64,000 bases of DNA from an uncultured Spirochaetales bacterium (GTDB taxonomy: Bacteria; Spirochaetota; Spirochaetia; Sphaerochaetales; Sphaerochaetaceae), in contig CALXXN010000002.1 in the NCBI GenBank assembly GCA_944392695.1, forward strand, positions 62,001 to 126,000, read 5' to 3'. This document shows, piece by piece, positions 26,383 to 35,835 of this stretch; the first letter of the stretch is position 1, and each line of letters starts with the position of its first letter. The notes below the pieces were generated by a model that did not search any database, was not told the DNA's origin, and saw only the letters and a program-made list of their open reading frames with translations. The position numbers and the translations under genes were made by a program.

Positions 26383-27635
26383 CTTCCAACAAGCCTCATG
26401 TTCTCTGCTGTCTGCTTCACCAATGGAACCCCCCTGAGGGTGGTTTCCTCCCCAGCCCTGAGCACCGTGACATCAACACGCTGGCCAGGGTTGGTCGATG
26501 CCATGAAGGCATAGTAGTCATCATAGCCATTGATGGCCACACCATCGATCACAGTGATCACATCACCACCAAGATAGACGACGGAAGACCCATACTGCAC
26601 AAGCTGGTTGCCACCCCGCATCCCGGCCCTCTCGCATTCCCCTCCAGGAATGACTTGTGAGACGACCATGCCCTGGGAGACAGGCAGGCCAAGGTAGTCA
26701 GCGATTGTCACATTGAGTTCCAATGCGCTGATGTCCAGGGTGCCACGGGAGACCTCCCCATCACGTATGATGTCACTGGCGACATCGATGACAAGGTCTA
26801 CAGGAATGGCGAAGCTGACACCCTGGGCGCTGCCTGTGGTCGAATAAATCGCAGTCACAAGGCCTACCATGGCACCATGGCTGTCAATGAGCGGGCCACC
26901 GCTGTTGCCAGGGTTGACCGCGGCATCACTTTGAATCAGGCCTGACAGGGATACGCCGGACGAGGAGGTGACCGTACGGTCAAGTCCAGAGACCAGCCCA
27001 CTGCTCAGGCTCCAGGAATAACCATAGGGGCTTCCTATCGCAAGGACCTTCTGCCCGATCACAAGGTCTTCAGCGGATTGGAAGCTGATTGGTTCACAGC
27101 TCACATCGCCCTCGACCTGGATCACGGCGATGTCAGTCACACTATCGGAACCGACAAGGCGCGCATCAGCCTGACGCCCATCGAGGAAGCGTATACGGAA
27201 GGAAGACCCTCCCTCTATCACATGCCTTGCTGTGACGATGTAACCATCGCTTGAGATCACGACACCACAGCCGGCTGCGGAGGAAAGCCTCTCAGGCAGA
27301 TAGATTTCGACCACGCTCACCGAGGCCTTGCTGTATGCGCTGATGTCCTGAAGCTCATCAGCGGAGTAGCGCCAGGAAGCACCTCCGCCATCCTGGAAGA
27401 GGACAAGCCCCTCCTCTCCTTGGAAGATGTTCTCAACATCATAGCCGCCCAGCGCGAGCACGGCGGCAGGGCCGCCCTCCTCTCCTATCCTGGCGACCTG
27501 GTTCCTAAGATCCTCCATGCGCCGTGACCCGGCAACCGCCAGGGTCCAGAGGACCAGGGCCGTGAAAAGGGCCACGGCCACCACGGCAGCGGCGATGCAC
27601 AGCAGGATCTTGGACAGGGGTGCTTTCTTTTCCAT
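26379..27635 (-). CDS. HtrA/DegP-like membrane-anchored serine protease
   Basis: Trypsin-like protease with one N-terminal membrane anchor (about residues 10-35) and the protease part outside. The triad is complete: His in [10 protein letters not shown], Asp in SVTDIAVIQ, Ser in [11 protein letters not shown] single PDZ domain follows (about 310-410: [47 protein letters not shown]). The 418 residues start at ATG 27635; the longer frame would begin at a TTG within the divergent gene's start region. It is a DegS-like quality-control or signalling protease by architecture. It is translationally coupled to uvrB (ATGA). Confidence 0.88.
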   Translation of the reverse strand: MEKKAPLSKILLCIAAAVVAVALFTALVLWTLAVAGSRRMEDLRNQVARIGEEGGPAAVLALGGYDVENIFQGEEGLVLFQDGGGASWRYSADELQDISAYSKASVSVVEIYLPERLSSAAGCGVVISSDGYIVTARHVIEGGSSFRIRFLDGRQADARLVGSDSVTDIAVIQVEGDVSCEPISFQSAEDLVIGQKVLAIGSPYGYSWSLSSGLVSGLDRTVTSSSGVSLSGLIQSDAAVNPGNSGGPLIDSHGAMVGLVTAIYSTTGSAQGVSFAIPVDLVIDVASDIIRDGEVSRGTLDISALELNVTIADYLGLPVSQGMVVSQVIPGGECERAGMRGGNQLVQYGSSVVYLGGDVITVIDGVAINGYDDYYAFMASTNPGQRVDVTVLRAGEETTLRGVPLVKQTAENMRLVGR

Positions 27636-27658
27636 CGCACCTAAACTACCATTAGGCC

Positions 27659-28444
27659 ATGCGGTGGTCAACAACAGCCCTGGTCAATGGGAAGGCATGG
27701 GATGGAGAGGCAGGAAGGGGCAACGCCTGGACGCGCCCACTGAGTCATGAAGAGATCGAAGAGGCAAGGCGTGGAGGCCTGAGGCCTTGGCTGACACCAT
27801 CCAAGGCCATGCCAGCCAGCTGGATGGACAGGCTTGGCAAGCGCGTGCTCATCCTTGGAGGAGGTGGTGGCCAGCAAGGCCCCCTGCTCGCCGCCCTCGG
27901 ACATGAGGTGACCGTCATCGACGCCTCGATCCGGCAGTGCATGGCTGACAGGGAGGTCGCGAAGCACGAAAACCTCCATCTTGAGAGCATACATGGCGAC
28001 ATGGCCATGCTGTCCGGCTTCGAGGACTCGTCCTTCGACACGGTCATGGCACCACAGTCGTTGAATTTCACAAGCCAGCTCGGACACATCTTCAGCGAAA
28101 CCACCAGGATACTCCGCGATGGAGGACGCCTGTTCTATGGCGTCGCAAACCCATTGATGTACCTCTTCGATGTTGAGGCGCTTTCCCGTGGCAGGATGCG
28201 CATCCGGCATACAATGCCCTTCGATGCAGACAAGTCACTGTCACAGAAGCAGAGGGACAGGTTGACCGCCAGAGGAGGCACGCTGGAATACAGCCACAGC
28301 CTCGAGTCGCTTATCGGATCCCTGTGCAGGCAGGGCTTTGTCATAGAAGACCTCTATGCGGATGAAAGCGGCTTCGAACCGGTCGACAGTTTCATTGGTG
28401 AGTGCTACCTCGCACTAATGGCCCGCAAGCTCAGTAAGAACTGA
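27659..28444 (+). CDS. SAM-dependent methyltransferase
   Basis: A 261-residue class I methyltransferase. Motif I is RVLILGGGGGQQG (about 62-74), followed by an acidic residue ending strand 2 (VTVIDAS), the motif GDMAMLSGFEDSSFD and TTRILRDGGRLFYGVANP. The Q/G-rich motif I is like that of many small-molecule methyltransferases (Methyltransf_11). The substrate is unknown. The start is divergent from the protease gene, only 23 bases apart, and no Shine-Dalgarno is seen. The last 14 bases overlap apbE on the other strand. Confidence 0.85.
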   Translation: MRWSTTALVNGKAWDGEAGRGNAWTRPLSHEEIEEARRGGLRPWLTPSKAMPASWMDRLGKRVLILGGGGGQQGPLLAALGHEVTVIDASIRQCMADREVAKHENLHLESIHGDMAMLSGFEDSSFDTVMAPQSLNFTSQLGHIFSETTRILRDGGRLFYGVANPLMYLFDVEALSRGRMRIRHTMPFDADKSLSQKQRDRLTARGGTLEYSHSLESLIGSLCRQGFVIEDLYADESGFEPVDSFIGECYLALMARKLSKN

Positions 28445-29399
28445 CGACCTCCCCTTCCCCTGTCATGAAGATGGCCTGGAGTCCATCGCGCCGGCAGATC
28501 TCCATCGACGCATCAAGGCCAAGTACGAAGAAGGCCGTCGCATAGGCGTCTGCCAAGGCCCCATCGGGGCTGATGACGCTCACGCTGACCAGGCCGCTCC
28601 GGGCAGGCCAGCCAGTGGAGGGATCCAGGATATGGTGGTAGCGGACCCCATCGATCTCGAAGTAACGCTGGTAGGAACCCGAGGTCACGACGGAGGCGTC
28701 CTGGCATGACACGGTCGTGAAATACCCACTGCTGCCAGTCTGGGGGGTCTGCAAGCCGACCCGCCAAGGACTGCCGTCAGGACGGCTTCCAAGGCAGCAG
28801 ACATTGCCTCCGAGATTGATGATGGCCCTCTCGACACCAAGCTTTGAGAGCTCCTGCGAAGCGAGCATGCCTGCCGCGCCTTTGCCTATGCCTCCAAGAT
28901 CCAGGACCAGGCGGCTGTCCGCCAGGTAGACAGTATGGGCATCCTCATCCAACACCAAGGCATTGATGTCGACAGGCTCAAGCAGGTCCGAGACCTCCTC
29001 CTCAGTGGGTATGCGTGGATCTGGTGATTGGAAGTCCCAGAGATCGGACAAGGCACCCATCAATGGGTTGAAGGCACCGCCTACCGAGAGGCTTAGTTCC
29101 TTCGCCCTTGCGATCAGGTCAAAAACAGGCTCGGAGACCTCGACTGGCCGGATTCCAGCATTCTCATTGATCCGCCAGACATCACTTCCCTCTTCATGCC
29201 TGTCAATCGATGAGGCAAAGCTCCTGAGCGTGGAGAACACAGGGGCCACCGCCTCCCTGTCAGCCCTGCTGTAGACAGTGATTGAACACTGGGTGTCCAT
29301 CATGAACTCATACACGGTATAGGGTTCCCCTTCATGACATGAAGGCAGGAACAACAGACAGATGAACATCAGTATGCAAGCACGGAGCATGAAAGACAT
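28431..29399 (-). CDS. apbE: FAD:protein FMN transferase (lipoprotein)
   Basis: Attaches FMN covalently to a Thr/Ser of target flavoproteins such as Nqr/Rnf subunits, outside the inner membrane. About 322 residues with a lipoprotein signal (ICLLFLPSC). Family marks: FMMDTQCSITVYS, GGAFNPLMGAL, LDLGGIGKGAAG, INLGGNV, HHILDPSTGWPA and the Mg-binding SPDGALADAYATAFF. The start is taken at ATG 29399; an ATG 9 bases later is an alternative, and the longer frame upstream would overlap the next gene. No target flavoprotein gene is in the window. Confidence 0.93.
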   Translation of the reverse strand: MSFMLRACILMFICLLFLPSCHEGEPYTVYEFMMDTQCSITVYSRADREAVAPVFSTLRSFASSIDRHEEGSDVWRINENAGIRPVEVSEPVFDLIARAKELSLSVGGAFNPLMGALSDLWDFQSPDPRIPTEEEVSDLLEPVDINALVLDEDAHTVYLADSRLVLDLGGIGKGAAGMLASQELSKLGVERAIINLGGNVCCLGSRPDGSPWRVGLQTPQTGSSGYFTTVSCQDASVVTSGSYQRYFEIDGVRYHHILDPSTGWPARSGLVSVSVISPDGALADAYATAFFVLGLDASMEICRRDGLQAIFMTGEGEVVSSY

Positions 29400-29486
29400 A
29401 TTAGAACAGGGCTGTGCGGCTTGCAATGGCGCTTGAGGGAGGTTTATCCTCCTCCTGTGGAAGACGTGAAAGCAGGTGGCGGCAGG

Positions 29487-31178
29487 ATGATCACCAACAA
29501 GACCGTACGATGGATCGCCATCGCGCTTTCCTGCGTCGTGCTCGTGGCCGCCATGATCAGCCACAGCCAGCTGATCATACCATCAATCTATGACGACTCT
29601 GTGACAGAGCTGCCAGAGGCTGTCAGCATCATGGTGGATGGAATACCTCATGGCCCTGCCCAGCTCCCATTGACACTCAGCCTCGCTCCAGGAGGTCTTG
29701 CATCAATCAGCACACCCATCAATGGGGAGGCCTTGGCTGGACTTGACTTCCTGCTGATGTTGGACGCGTCAAGCTTCACTCTTTCGGCTGATGACAGGAC
29801 GTTGGTCGAACGCAGGGAGGACGGCTTCCTGGATGTCCATTCCGGCAGGACCTGCCTGATCCCAGGCAGCTTCCCTGCAGACCTCGAGGCCGATGAGCTG
29901 TGCCTTATCATACGCAACACCTCACCATATGGTATGGACGTGACAGTCAATCCACTGGTCATAGGGACACCGGCGCAGATATTCAGCCACCTGAGATACG
30001 CGGTCATGCTGACCATAGGTTACCTGATCGCCCACCTGACACTGCTGGTCCTGATGCTCGGGACACTGCTGATCCTGCGCAAGCGGGGTGCCTCAAGGTT
30101 CCTCCTTCCACTGTGCGCATTCGAGTTGCTGATCACGGCATTGGCGCTCTCAAGCCAGCCCGTCGTCTCCTTCTTCATCCCTGGGGATGCCTTCTGGCAG
30201 TTCCTTGATGAAGCCTCCTACGCCCTCATACCAGTGGTGGTACTCGCATTGGTCAGCGCAGGACACAAAGGCCAGTGGCCGGACAGGCCCTGGACCTGGG
30301 CACTGAGCCTCCTGCCGCCCCTCCTTGCAATCATCGCCCAGCTCCTGAGCGCGTCCGCCCTGGTCGTGGCTCATGAGATCATATTCCTGATGAAGCCTCT
30401 GGCGGCTGTCTTGGTCAGCCTCCTGTGCATGGCCCTGCCACTTGGCCGCAAGAATGTGATTGGAACAAGCCACTATGCCTTCAACACGGCCTTCTGCCTG
30501 ATGCTGGTCATCTCATTCATACTGGACATGCTGCCATCAGATGACCTGTCCACGCTGAACGCGCTGAGGGCTTCGTCCAATGGGCTGAGGCTCCTTGCGG
30601 TGTGCTGCCTGATCGTCTCAGCGGCGGGCGACTACCTGAACCGCGAACGCATCATCATAGGCGAGGTCGAGCTTGGACGCCTCCTGTACAGGGACAGCCT
30701 GTCCAGCTGCATGAACAGGCGCAACTTCGACAAGCTCATGAAGGATGATGACAAGCTCATCGGCCGCAAGCTGCTTGTCATCGTCTGCGATGTCGATGGA
30801 ACGAAGAAGATCAACGACAGCTTCGGGCACAGCGAGGGCGACAAGATCATCAGCGCCTTCGGCCGCTGCCTTGAAACCACATTGCCAGAAGGCTCGCAGA
30901 GTTTCAGGATTGGAGGAGATGAGTTCGTCTGCCTCGTCCCCTCGCAGAAGATCCCCGACCCACACGCCTTCCGGACCCATCTCGAGGAAAGCTTCGCCAG
31001 CAACGCGCCCTACTCTGCGACAATATCCACAGGCTGGGCGTTGTACCAGGGAAACGGTGCCAAGGAAATGGAAGCCGTGATGCATGAAGCAGACCAGATG
31101 ATGTATGAAGTGAAGCGCAGCCGCAAGAAGGTCTTCGGGGACAGGCTCGCAAGCTGGGAGGAGTCCGATGATGGCTAG
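29487..31178 (+). CDS. Diguanylate cyclase, membrane sensor type 1
   Basis: A 563-residue sensor enzyme. An N-terminal helix (about 10-27) is followed by an extracytoplasmic domain of about 150 residues, then a block of about seven to eight membrane helices (about 180-390, the 7TM-DISM style) and a GGDEF domain (about 410-555). The catalytic motif FRIGGDEF is intact, so synthesis of c-di-GMP is expected. The five residues before it (EGSQS) lack the RxxD product-inhibition site. The DxLT-like loop is DSLSSCMNRRNF. The start at ATG 29487 has AGGTGG 13 bases away and AGG at 3, so it is not certain. The stop overlaps the next GGDEF gene by 11 bases. Confidence 0.85.
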   Translation: MITNKTVRWIAIALSCVVLVAAMISHSQLIIPSIYDDSVTELPEAVSIMVDGIPHGPAQLPLTLSLAPGGLASISTPINGEALAGLDFLLMLDASSFTLSADDRTLVERREDGFLDVHSGRTCLIPGSFPADLEADELCLIIRNTSPYGMDVTVNPLVIGTPAQIFSHLRYAVMLTIGYLIAHLTLLVLMLGTLLILRKRGASRFLLPLCAFELLITALALSSQPVVSFFIPGDAFWQFLDEASYALIPVVVLALVSAGHKGQWPDRPWTWALSLLPPLLAIIAQLLSASALVVAHEIIFLMKPLAAVLVSLLCMALPLGRKNVIGTSHYAFNTAFCLMLVISFILDMLPSDDLSTLNALRASSNGLRLLAVCCLIVSAAGDYLNRERIIIGEVELGRLLYRDSLSSCMNRRNFDKLMKDDDKLIGRKLLVIVCDVDGTKKINDSFGHSEGDKIISAFGRCLETTLPEGSQSFRIGGDEFVCLVPSQKIPDPHAFRTHLEESFASNAPYSATISTGWALYQGNGAKEMEAVMHEADQMMYEVKRSRKKVFGDRLASWEESDDG

Positions 31179-32862
31179 GATGCGCGCAAGATGGATCTTC
31201 ACAGCCCTGCTCGTCCTGGGGACCTGCGCCTTGGCCTTGATGCTGGCATCGACGCTGTCCTCACTCACCATACGGCATATGGAAAAGGATTACGAGACTG
31301 TAGGGTCCTGGGACATAAGCCGCAATGGCGTCCTGGTCGCACAGGACGTGTCAGGACTCTGGACAGAGGATGGTGATGTCGACTTCTCAAGCACCTGGGA
31401 GATCCGCTTCGACCTCAAGGATGTGGACGGGGACTACAGGGACCCCGCCCTCTGTTTCAGGAGCTACGGTTCCTCGGTCCTCCTGTACAAGGACGATGCC
31501 CTTGTATGGGCCTACACAGCCTCTGAAAAGGGTTACAGGCCACCATCTTTCGATGGAGGACGCTATGCCCTGATCCATCTGGGGAACGGCTGGAAGGATG
31601 CGGACTACCGCATCGTGATGGTGACGACCTATGCACATGACCCACATAGCTTCCACCCCATCCTGGTCGGTGAGCGCCTGTCCTTGATGATCCACCAGGT
31701 CGGAACCAACCTGCCCTCCCTGCTGGTCGCATGCTCCATCCTCTTCATAGCCTTCCTATTGCTGATCGGCTGCCTGCTTTTCGAGAACAGGACGGCCAAG
31801 GGCAACATGCTCTCGATCCTCCTGTTGTACCTTGCAACAGGACTCTGGATCATCACACAGAACAGGAGCAAGCAGTTCATCGTGGGTAACGTGACCATGG
31901 CACTGGACCTGTCCTGGTTCGTCATGGCCGTCATACCTTCTGTGATGCTCAACTATCTCAGGCGGAACTACCATATGGAGCTGCCCCTGGCGAGGCTCTT
32001 CGATTGGACGGCGACGCTCATGGTCATACTCGAAGTCATCATGTGCACGGCCTATGTCTTCTTCCACCAGTGCATAGACCCGCTGCTGAACCTGATGACC
32101 GCCTTGATGATCGTCTTCTTCATCGCACTCAGCGCCGCCATGGCCATAAGCTGGATGAGGAGCCACTTCGAAGGTGGGCTTGCCGCCACCATGGGCCTCC
32201 TCCTGTACCTCCTGTCAATCAGCATGGAGGGGGTCTTCCTCTCCTCCCCGGACACGATCAGCAACATACAGGTCATGCTCTACCTGCCACTCTACATAGG
32301 CCTCATGGTCTTCCTACTGAGGGCGGTCAAGGAGAGCATGTCATCCTCAAGGACGAATGATGAGAGGCGGCGGGCGATGCACCTGGTCTTCACCGACCCG
32401 ATGACAGGGCTCCTCAACCGCAGGGCCCTTGCCAACAGGCTCAGCCATATAGGCAAGGCTGGCATGGATGGGGACCTTCATATCATCATGTTCGACATCG
32501 ATGGCATGAAGGATTGTAATGACCGCTTCGGCCATGTGATGGGCGACAAGCTGATCCAAAGCTTCGCGGAGAGTCTCAAACAGGCCTCTTCCGACCTTGA
32601 CAAGTACATCTTCCGTTATGGTGGTGATGAGTTCCTGATGATCGTCTACGAGAACGGCCCATTCGACAGCGACAAGGTCATAGCCTCCGTCAGGGACTGT
32701 TTCGCCCAGCTCACCCCGACAGGGAAGTCAGGCTTCTCAGCAGGCTACTCACGCCTTGACGCGGCAACAAGGGAGGACCTTGAGGTGAAGCTGAGGGAAG
32801 CTGACACCCGGATGTACTACGAGAAGATGAGGCGGCGCTCAAAAGAGGGAACCCATCAGTGA
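31168..32862 (+). CDS. Diguanylate cyclase, membrane sensor type 2
   Basis: A 564-residue relative with the same plan: N-terminal helix (10-30), an extracytoplasmic sensor of about 150 residues (7TMR-DISMED2-like: SSTWEIRFDLKDVDG, ALIHLGNGWKDADYR), about seven helices (185-390), then GGDEF (about 405-560) with DPMTGLLNRRAL and FRYGGDEF intact. No RxxD inhibition site is seen (SDLDKYI). The Shine-Dalgarno GGGAGGAG is inside the end of the previous gene. The sensor domain differs from that of its neighbour, so the pair may read two cues into one c-di-GMP pool. The last 24 bases overlap the next gene on the opposite strand. Confidence 0.87.
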   Translation: MMARMRARWIFTALLVLGTCALALMLASTLSSLTIRHMEKDYETVGSWDISRNGVLVAQDVSGLWTEDGDVDFSSTWEIRFDLKDVDGDYRDPALCFRSYGSSVLLYKDDALVWAYTASEKGYRPPSFDGGRYALIHLGNGWKDADYRIVMVTTYAHDPHSFHPILVGERLSLMIHQVGTNLPSLLVACSILFIAFLLLIGCLLFENRTAKGNMLSILLLYLATGLWIITQNRSKQFIVGNVTMALDLSWFVMAVIPSVMLNYLRRNYHMELPLARLFDWTATLMVILEVIMCTAYVFFHQCIDPLLNLMTALMIVFFIALSAAMAISWMRSHFEGGLAATMGLLLYLLSISMEGVFLSSPDTISNIQVMLYLPLYIGLMVFLLRAVKESMSSSRTNDERRRAMHLVFTDPMTGLLNRRALANRLSHIGKAGMDGDLHIIMFDIDGMKDCNDRFGHVMGDKLIQSFAESLKQASSDLDKYIFRYGGDEFLMIVYENGPFDSDKVIASVRDCFAQLTPTGKSGFSAGYSRLDAATREDLEVKLREADTRMYYEKMRRRSKEGTHQ

Positions 32863-33552
32863 ATAGGCCCTGAGGCGTCCCCCTTCAAGGCTCTTGTGAC
32901 CATCAGCATCCCAGAGCTCCAGCACATCACCATGACAGCACGCCACATGCGGACAGAGCTGTTTCCAATCGCAATCCCCGCCAAGGAGGGCGATGTCCTC
33001 ATCCTCGAGTATGATGGCATCAGCATGGGCGGCTGCCTGCAAGACCTGGCGGCGCAGCCTCGCATCGTCATCATGCCGGTAATAGGCGCTCCCAACATCC
33101 AGGACCAGGCGTGGTCGTGGCGTGACGAAGGTCGCAGCATCCAGGATCGAGGAGAAGAGGGGCTGGAGGTACAGGCCTTCAGCGGTGACCACGAGGAAGT
33201 CGACATCGCTGTTCTCCCCCAGTGAGAGCATGAGCTCCTCGCTCGTCGCACTGACGGCGGCGCTTCCGCTTGAGAGCTCGACATCCCTGGATGCACCATC
33301 GCGTATGATGATTCGGCTTGGCAGGTAAGGACTGACCAAGGCGGGGTCGAACATCAGCTTCTCCTTCACCAAGTCCTCGAGCACGACACGGCCCGGTCCG
33401 TCATTCGAGAGCTTGGCCAGCACACTGACCCTGGGGTCGACCTCCCTGCGCACCCTTGCAGCCGTATCGAAAAGGAAACCACCTGCCTTGAACGAAGCCT
33501 GCCTGCCATCCATGTCAGCCACAGCGTTGACGACACCTGCGAAGTAGATCAT
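32839..33552 (-). CDS. Truncated PfkB-like sugar kinase homologue
   Basis: A 237-residue protein whose first half looks like the substrate-binding part of a PfkB/ribokinase-family kinase: MIYFAGVVNAV, AGGFLFDTAARVRRE (the GG motif), VLAKLSNDGPGRVVLEDLVKE and SPYLPSRIIIRDG. The middle (LYLQPLFSSILDAA, RPRLVLDVG, AIILEDEDIALLGG) also fits. The C-terminal anion-hole/catalytic GAGD motif and the last 60 residues are missing; the stop is inside the GGDEF gene. So it either has lost catalysis or has another role. Codon use is normal and the frame is intact, which argues against recent decay. It is divergent from the gene at 33608. Confidence 0.6.
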   Translation of the reverse strand: MIYFAGVVNAVADMDGRQASFKAGGFLFDTAARVRREVDPRVSVLAKLSNDGPGRVVLEDLVKEKLMFDPALVSPYLPSRIIIRDGASRDVELSSGSAAVSATSEELMLSLGENSDVDFLVVTAEGLYLQPLFSSILDAATFVTPRPRLVLDVGSAYYRHDDDARLRRQVLQAAAHADAIILEDEDIALLGGDCDWKQLCPHVACCHGDVLELWDADGHKSLEGGRLRAYSLMGSLF

Positions 33553-33607
33553 CTCAATCCCTCCTCCTCTTCAAAAAAGGCCCCTCTTATGCGATTATCA
33601 AGGGACA

Positions 33608-34060
33608 ATGCTCAAGATACGCAAATGCCAGTGGATAGCCAAGCCCCGTAAGCTGAGGACCAGCTCTTCAACCGACCTCTGTTTCGAATGCTCTGGAGAG
33701 CACCACCTTGTCTGGACGACAGATGAGGACGAGAGGATCAGCTTCAACTGGCAGGGGGATGCCGAGTGCGGCATCGCCATCATCTTCTCCCTCGACCAGG
33801 GCCTCTCGATCCACAAGGAGGCTGATGGGCACACCGTGCTGGAGATGGACTTCCTCGGCATCCGGACCACCAGCTCATGGGACTGTGGTGCTGACAAGGT
33901 GCTGACCGTTGAGAAGAAGGGGGATACTGTCAGTTTCATTTCTGACGGACGCACCCTCCACAGCATGAGCTTCCCCTCCATCGCGGCCAGTGTGTCGATC
34001 TCATTCCATGCCCGTGGCCAGGGTGATGTGGCCTTCCATTTCCACAACGAAGCGCCCTGA
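33608..34060 (+). CDS. Beta-rich cytoplasmic protein, unknown
   Basis: 150 residues with no signal peptide or membrane helix. The sequence is mostly beta strands with many aromatic and Asp/His residues (HHLVWTTDEDERISFNW, WDCGADKVLTVEKKGDTVSF, AFHFHNEAP). It has the feel of a small jelly-roll or DUF1349-type domain but I cannot assign a family. The start is preceded by AAGGGA at a short distance. It precedes glnS by 83 bases, without an evident terminator. Confidence 0.55.
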   Translation: MLKIRKCQWIAKPRKLRTSSSTDLCFECSGEHHLVWTTDEDERISFNWQGDAECGIAIIFSLDQGLSIHKEADGHTVLEMDFLGIRTTSSWDCGADKVLTVEKKGDTVSFISDGRTLHSMSFPSIAASVSISFHARGQGDVAFHFHNEAP

Positions 34061-34143
34061 CGCCTATGGCACAGCTTGGCCGCATGGTGCTAATATGGCC
34101 CCATCCATTACACTGCCGCGTTGGAACGGCATGAGGAGGACGC

Positions 34144-35835
34144 ATGAGCGAGAGCAGCACCAAGCCATTGAACTTCATCGAGAAGATCATCGAAGACGAC
34201 CTGAGGGAAGGGCGCGTACCAAATAACGAGATAGTCACACGTTTCCCACCAGAACCCAACGGCTACCTCCACATTGGGCACATAAAGAGCATCTGCCTGA
34301 ACTTCGGACTCGCACAGAAGTATGGAGGCCGCTGCCATCTCAGGCTTGATGACACGAATCCCGCGAAGGAGGAGAACGAGTACATCGATGCGATCAAGGA
34401 CGACATCCGCTGGCTGGGTTTCGACTGGGGGGAGCACGAGTACTACGCCTCTGATTATTACGACCAGCTCTATGAGATCGCCGTACGCCTGATCAAGGAA
34501 GGCAAGGCCTATGTCGACTCGCTTTCCGCAGAGCAGATGAAGGAGTACCGCGGCACCCTCACCACACCAGGCAAGGAGAGTCCTGACAGGAACCGCAGCA
34601 TAGAGGAGAACCTACGCCTCTTCGAGGAGATGAGGCAGGGCAAGCACCCTGAGGGTTCCTACACCCTGCGTGCCAAAATCGACATGGCAAGTCCCAACAT
34701 GAACCTCCGCGACCCCGCCCTTTACAGGATCAAGTACGCCACCCATCCCCGCACAGGTGACAAGTGGTGCGTATACCCCATGTATGACTTCACACATCCG
34801 ATCAGCGATGCGATCGAAGGCATCACCCACTCGATCTGCACCCTTGAGTTCGAGGACCACCGTCCCGCCTATGACTGGGCCACTTCGATAGACGGCATCG
34901 AGCACACACCGCACCAGTACGAGTTCGCCAGGCTGAACATCAGCTACTGCCTGATGAGCAAGCGCAAGCTCCTCTACCTTGTCAACAACAAGCTCGTCTC
35001 CGGCTGGGACGACCCAAGGATGCCGACCGTCTCCGGTGTCAGGAGGCGTGGTTATTCACCAGAGTCCATGAGGGACTTCGTCGCCCGTGTCGGTGTCGCC
35101 AAGGTCGAGGGTGTCGTCGACTACTCCCTGATGGAGTTCTGCGTCCGTGAAGACCTTAACAAGCGTGCCAAGCGCCTCATGGCCGTCCTCGACCCGCTTG
35201 AGGTCGTGATCGACAACTACCCTGCCGACCAGGTCGAGTACTTCGAGATGGAAGACAATCCAGAAGACCCGGCCTCAGGACGCCACAAGATGAGCTTCAC
35301 AAGGCGTGTCTACATCGAGCGTGAGGACTTCATGGAGGTCCCTGTCAAGGGCTACCACCGGCTCTCCATTGGAGGAGAGGTCCGCTTGAAGGGCGCCTAC
35401 TTCATCACAGCCACGAGCTGCGAGAAGGATGAGGAGGGGAACATCATCCGTGTCCATGCGACCTATGACCCACTCTCCCGTGGAGGGGAAAGCCCAGATG
35501 GACGCAAGGTCAAGGGCACCAGCCACTGGGTCGACGCATCTGATGCGCTCGAGGTCGAGGTCAGGCAGTATGACAAGCTCTTCAAGTCACCTGACCCCGG
35601 GGCTGAGACTGGCAACTACCTTGATGACCTCAACCCGGACTCCCTTGTCGTGATTGAGAAGGCCTATGTGGAGAAGGAGGCCGCCAGCGCCAAGGTCGGA
35701 GACTACCTGCAGTTCGTGCGCAATGGCTACTACTGCCTTGACAGCCGCGACAGCAAGCCGGAGCACCTCGTCTTCAACCGCACAGTGACACTGAAGGACT
35801 CCTGGGCACGTCAGAAGGCGAAGATGGGGATCTGA
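34144..35835 (+). CDS. glnS: Glutaminyl-tRNA synthetase
   Basis: Class I synthetase that charges tRNA-Gln directly. The 563 residues match bacterial GlnRS (about 550). Motifs: RFPPEPNGYLHIGHIKS (HIGH) near the start, LRLDDTNPAKE, the acceptor-stem contact region IEGITHSICTLEF, YCLMSKRK as the KMSKS-like loop, then two C-terminal anticodon-binding beta-barrels (YIEREDFMEVP, AETGNYLDDLNPDSLV). The presence of GlnS means the cell need not rely on GatCAB for Gln-tRNA. A tRNA-Gln(UUG) gene also lies in this window (59905). AGGAGGACGC stands before the ATG. The stop shares a base with the next start. Confidence 0.97.
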   Translation: MSESSTKPLNFIEKIIEDDLREGRVPNNEIVTRFPPEPNGYLHIGHIKSICLNFGLAQKYGGRCHLRLDDTNPAKEENEYIDAIKDDIRWLGFDWGEHEYYASDYYDQLYEIAVRLIKEGKAYVDSLSAEQMKEYRGTLTTPGKESPDRNRSIEENLRLFEEMRQGKHPEGSYTLRAKIDMASPNMNLRDPALYRIKYATHPRTGDKWCVYPMYDFTHPISDAIEGITHSICTLEFEDHRPAYDWATSIDGIEHTPHQYEFARLNISYCLMSKRKLLYLVNNKLVSGWDDPRMPTVSGVRRRGYSPESMRDFVARVGVAKVEGVVDYSLMEFCVREDLNKRAKRLMAVLDPLEVVIDNYPADQVEYFEMEDNPEDPASGRHKMSFTRRVYIEREDFMEVPVKGYHRLSIGGEVRLKGAYFITATSCEKDEEGNIIRVHATYDPLSRGGESPDGRKVKGTSHWVDASDALEVEVRQYDKLFKSPDPGAETGNYLDDLNPDSLVVIEKAYVEKEAASAKVGDYLQFVRNGYYCLDSRDSKPEHLVFNRTVTLKDSWARQKAKMGI

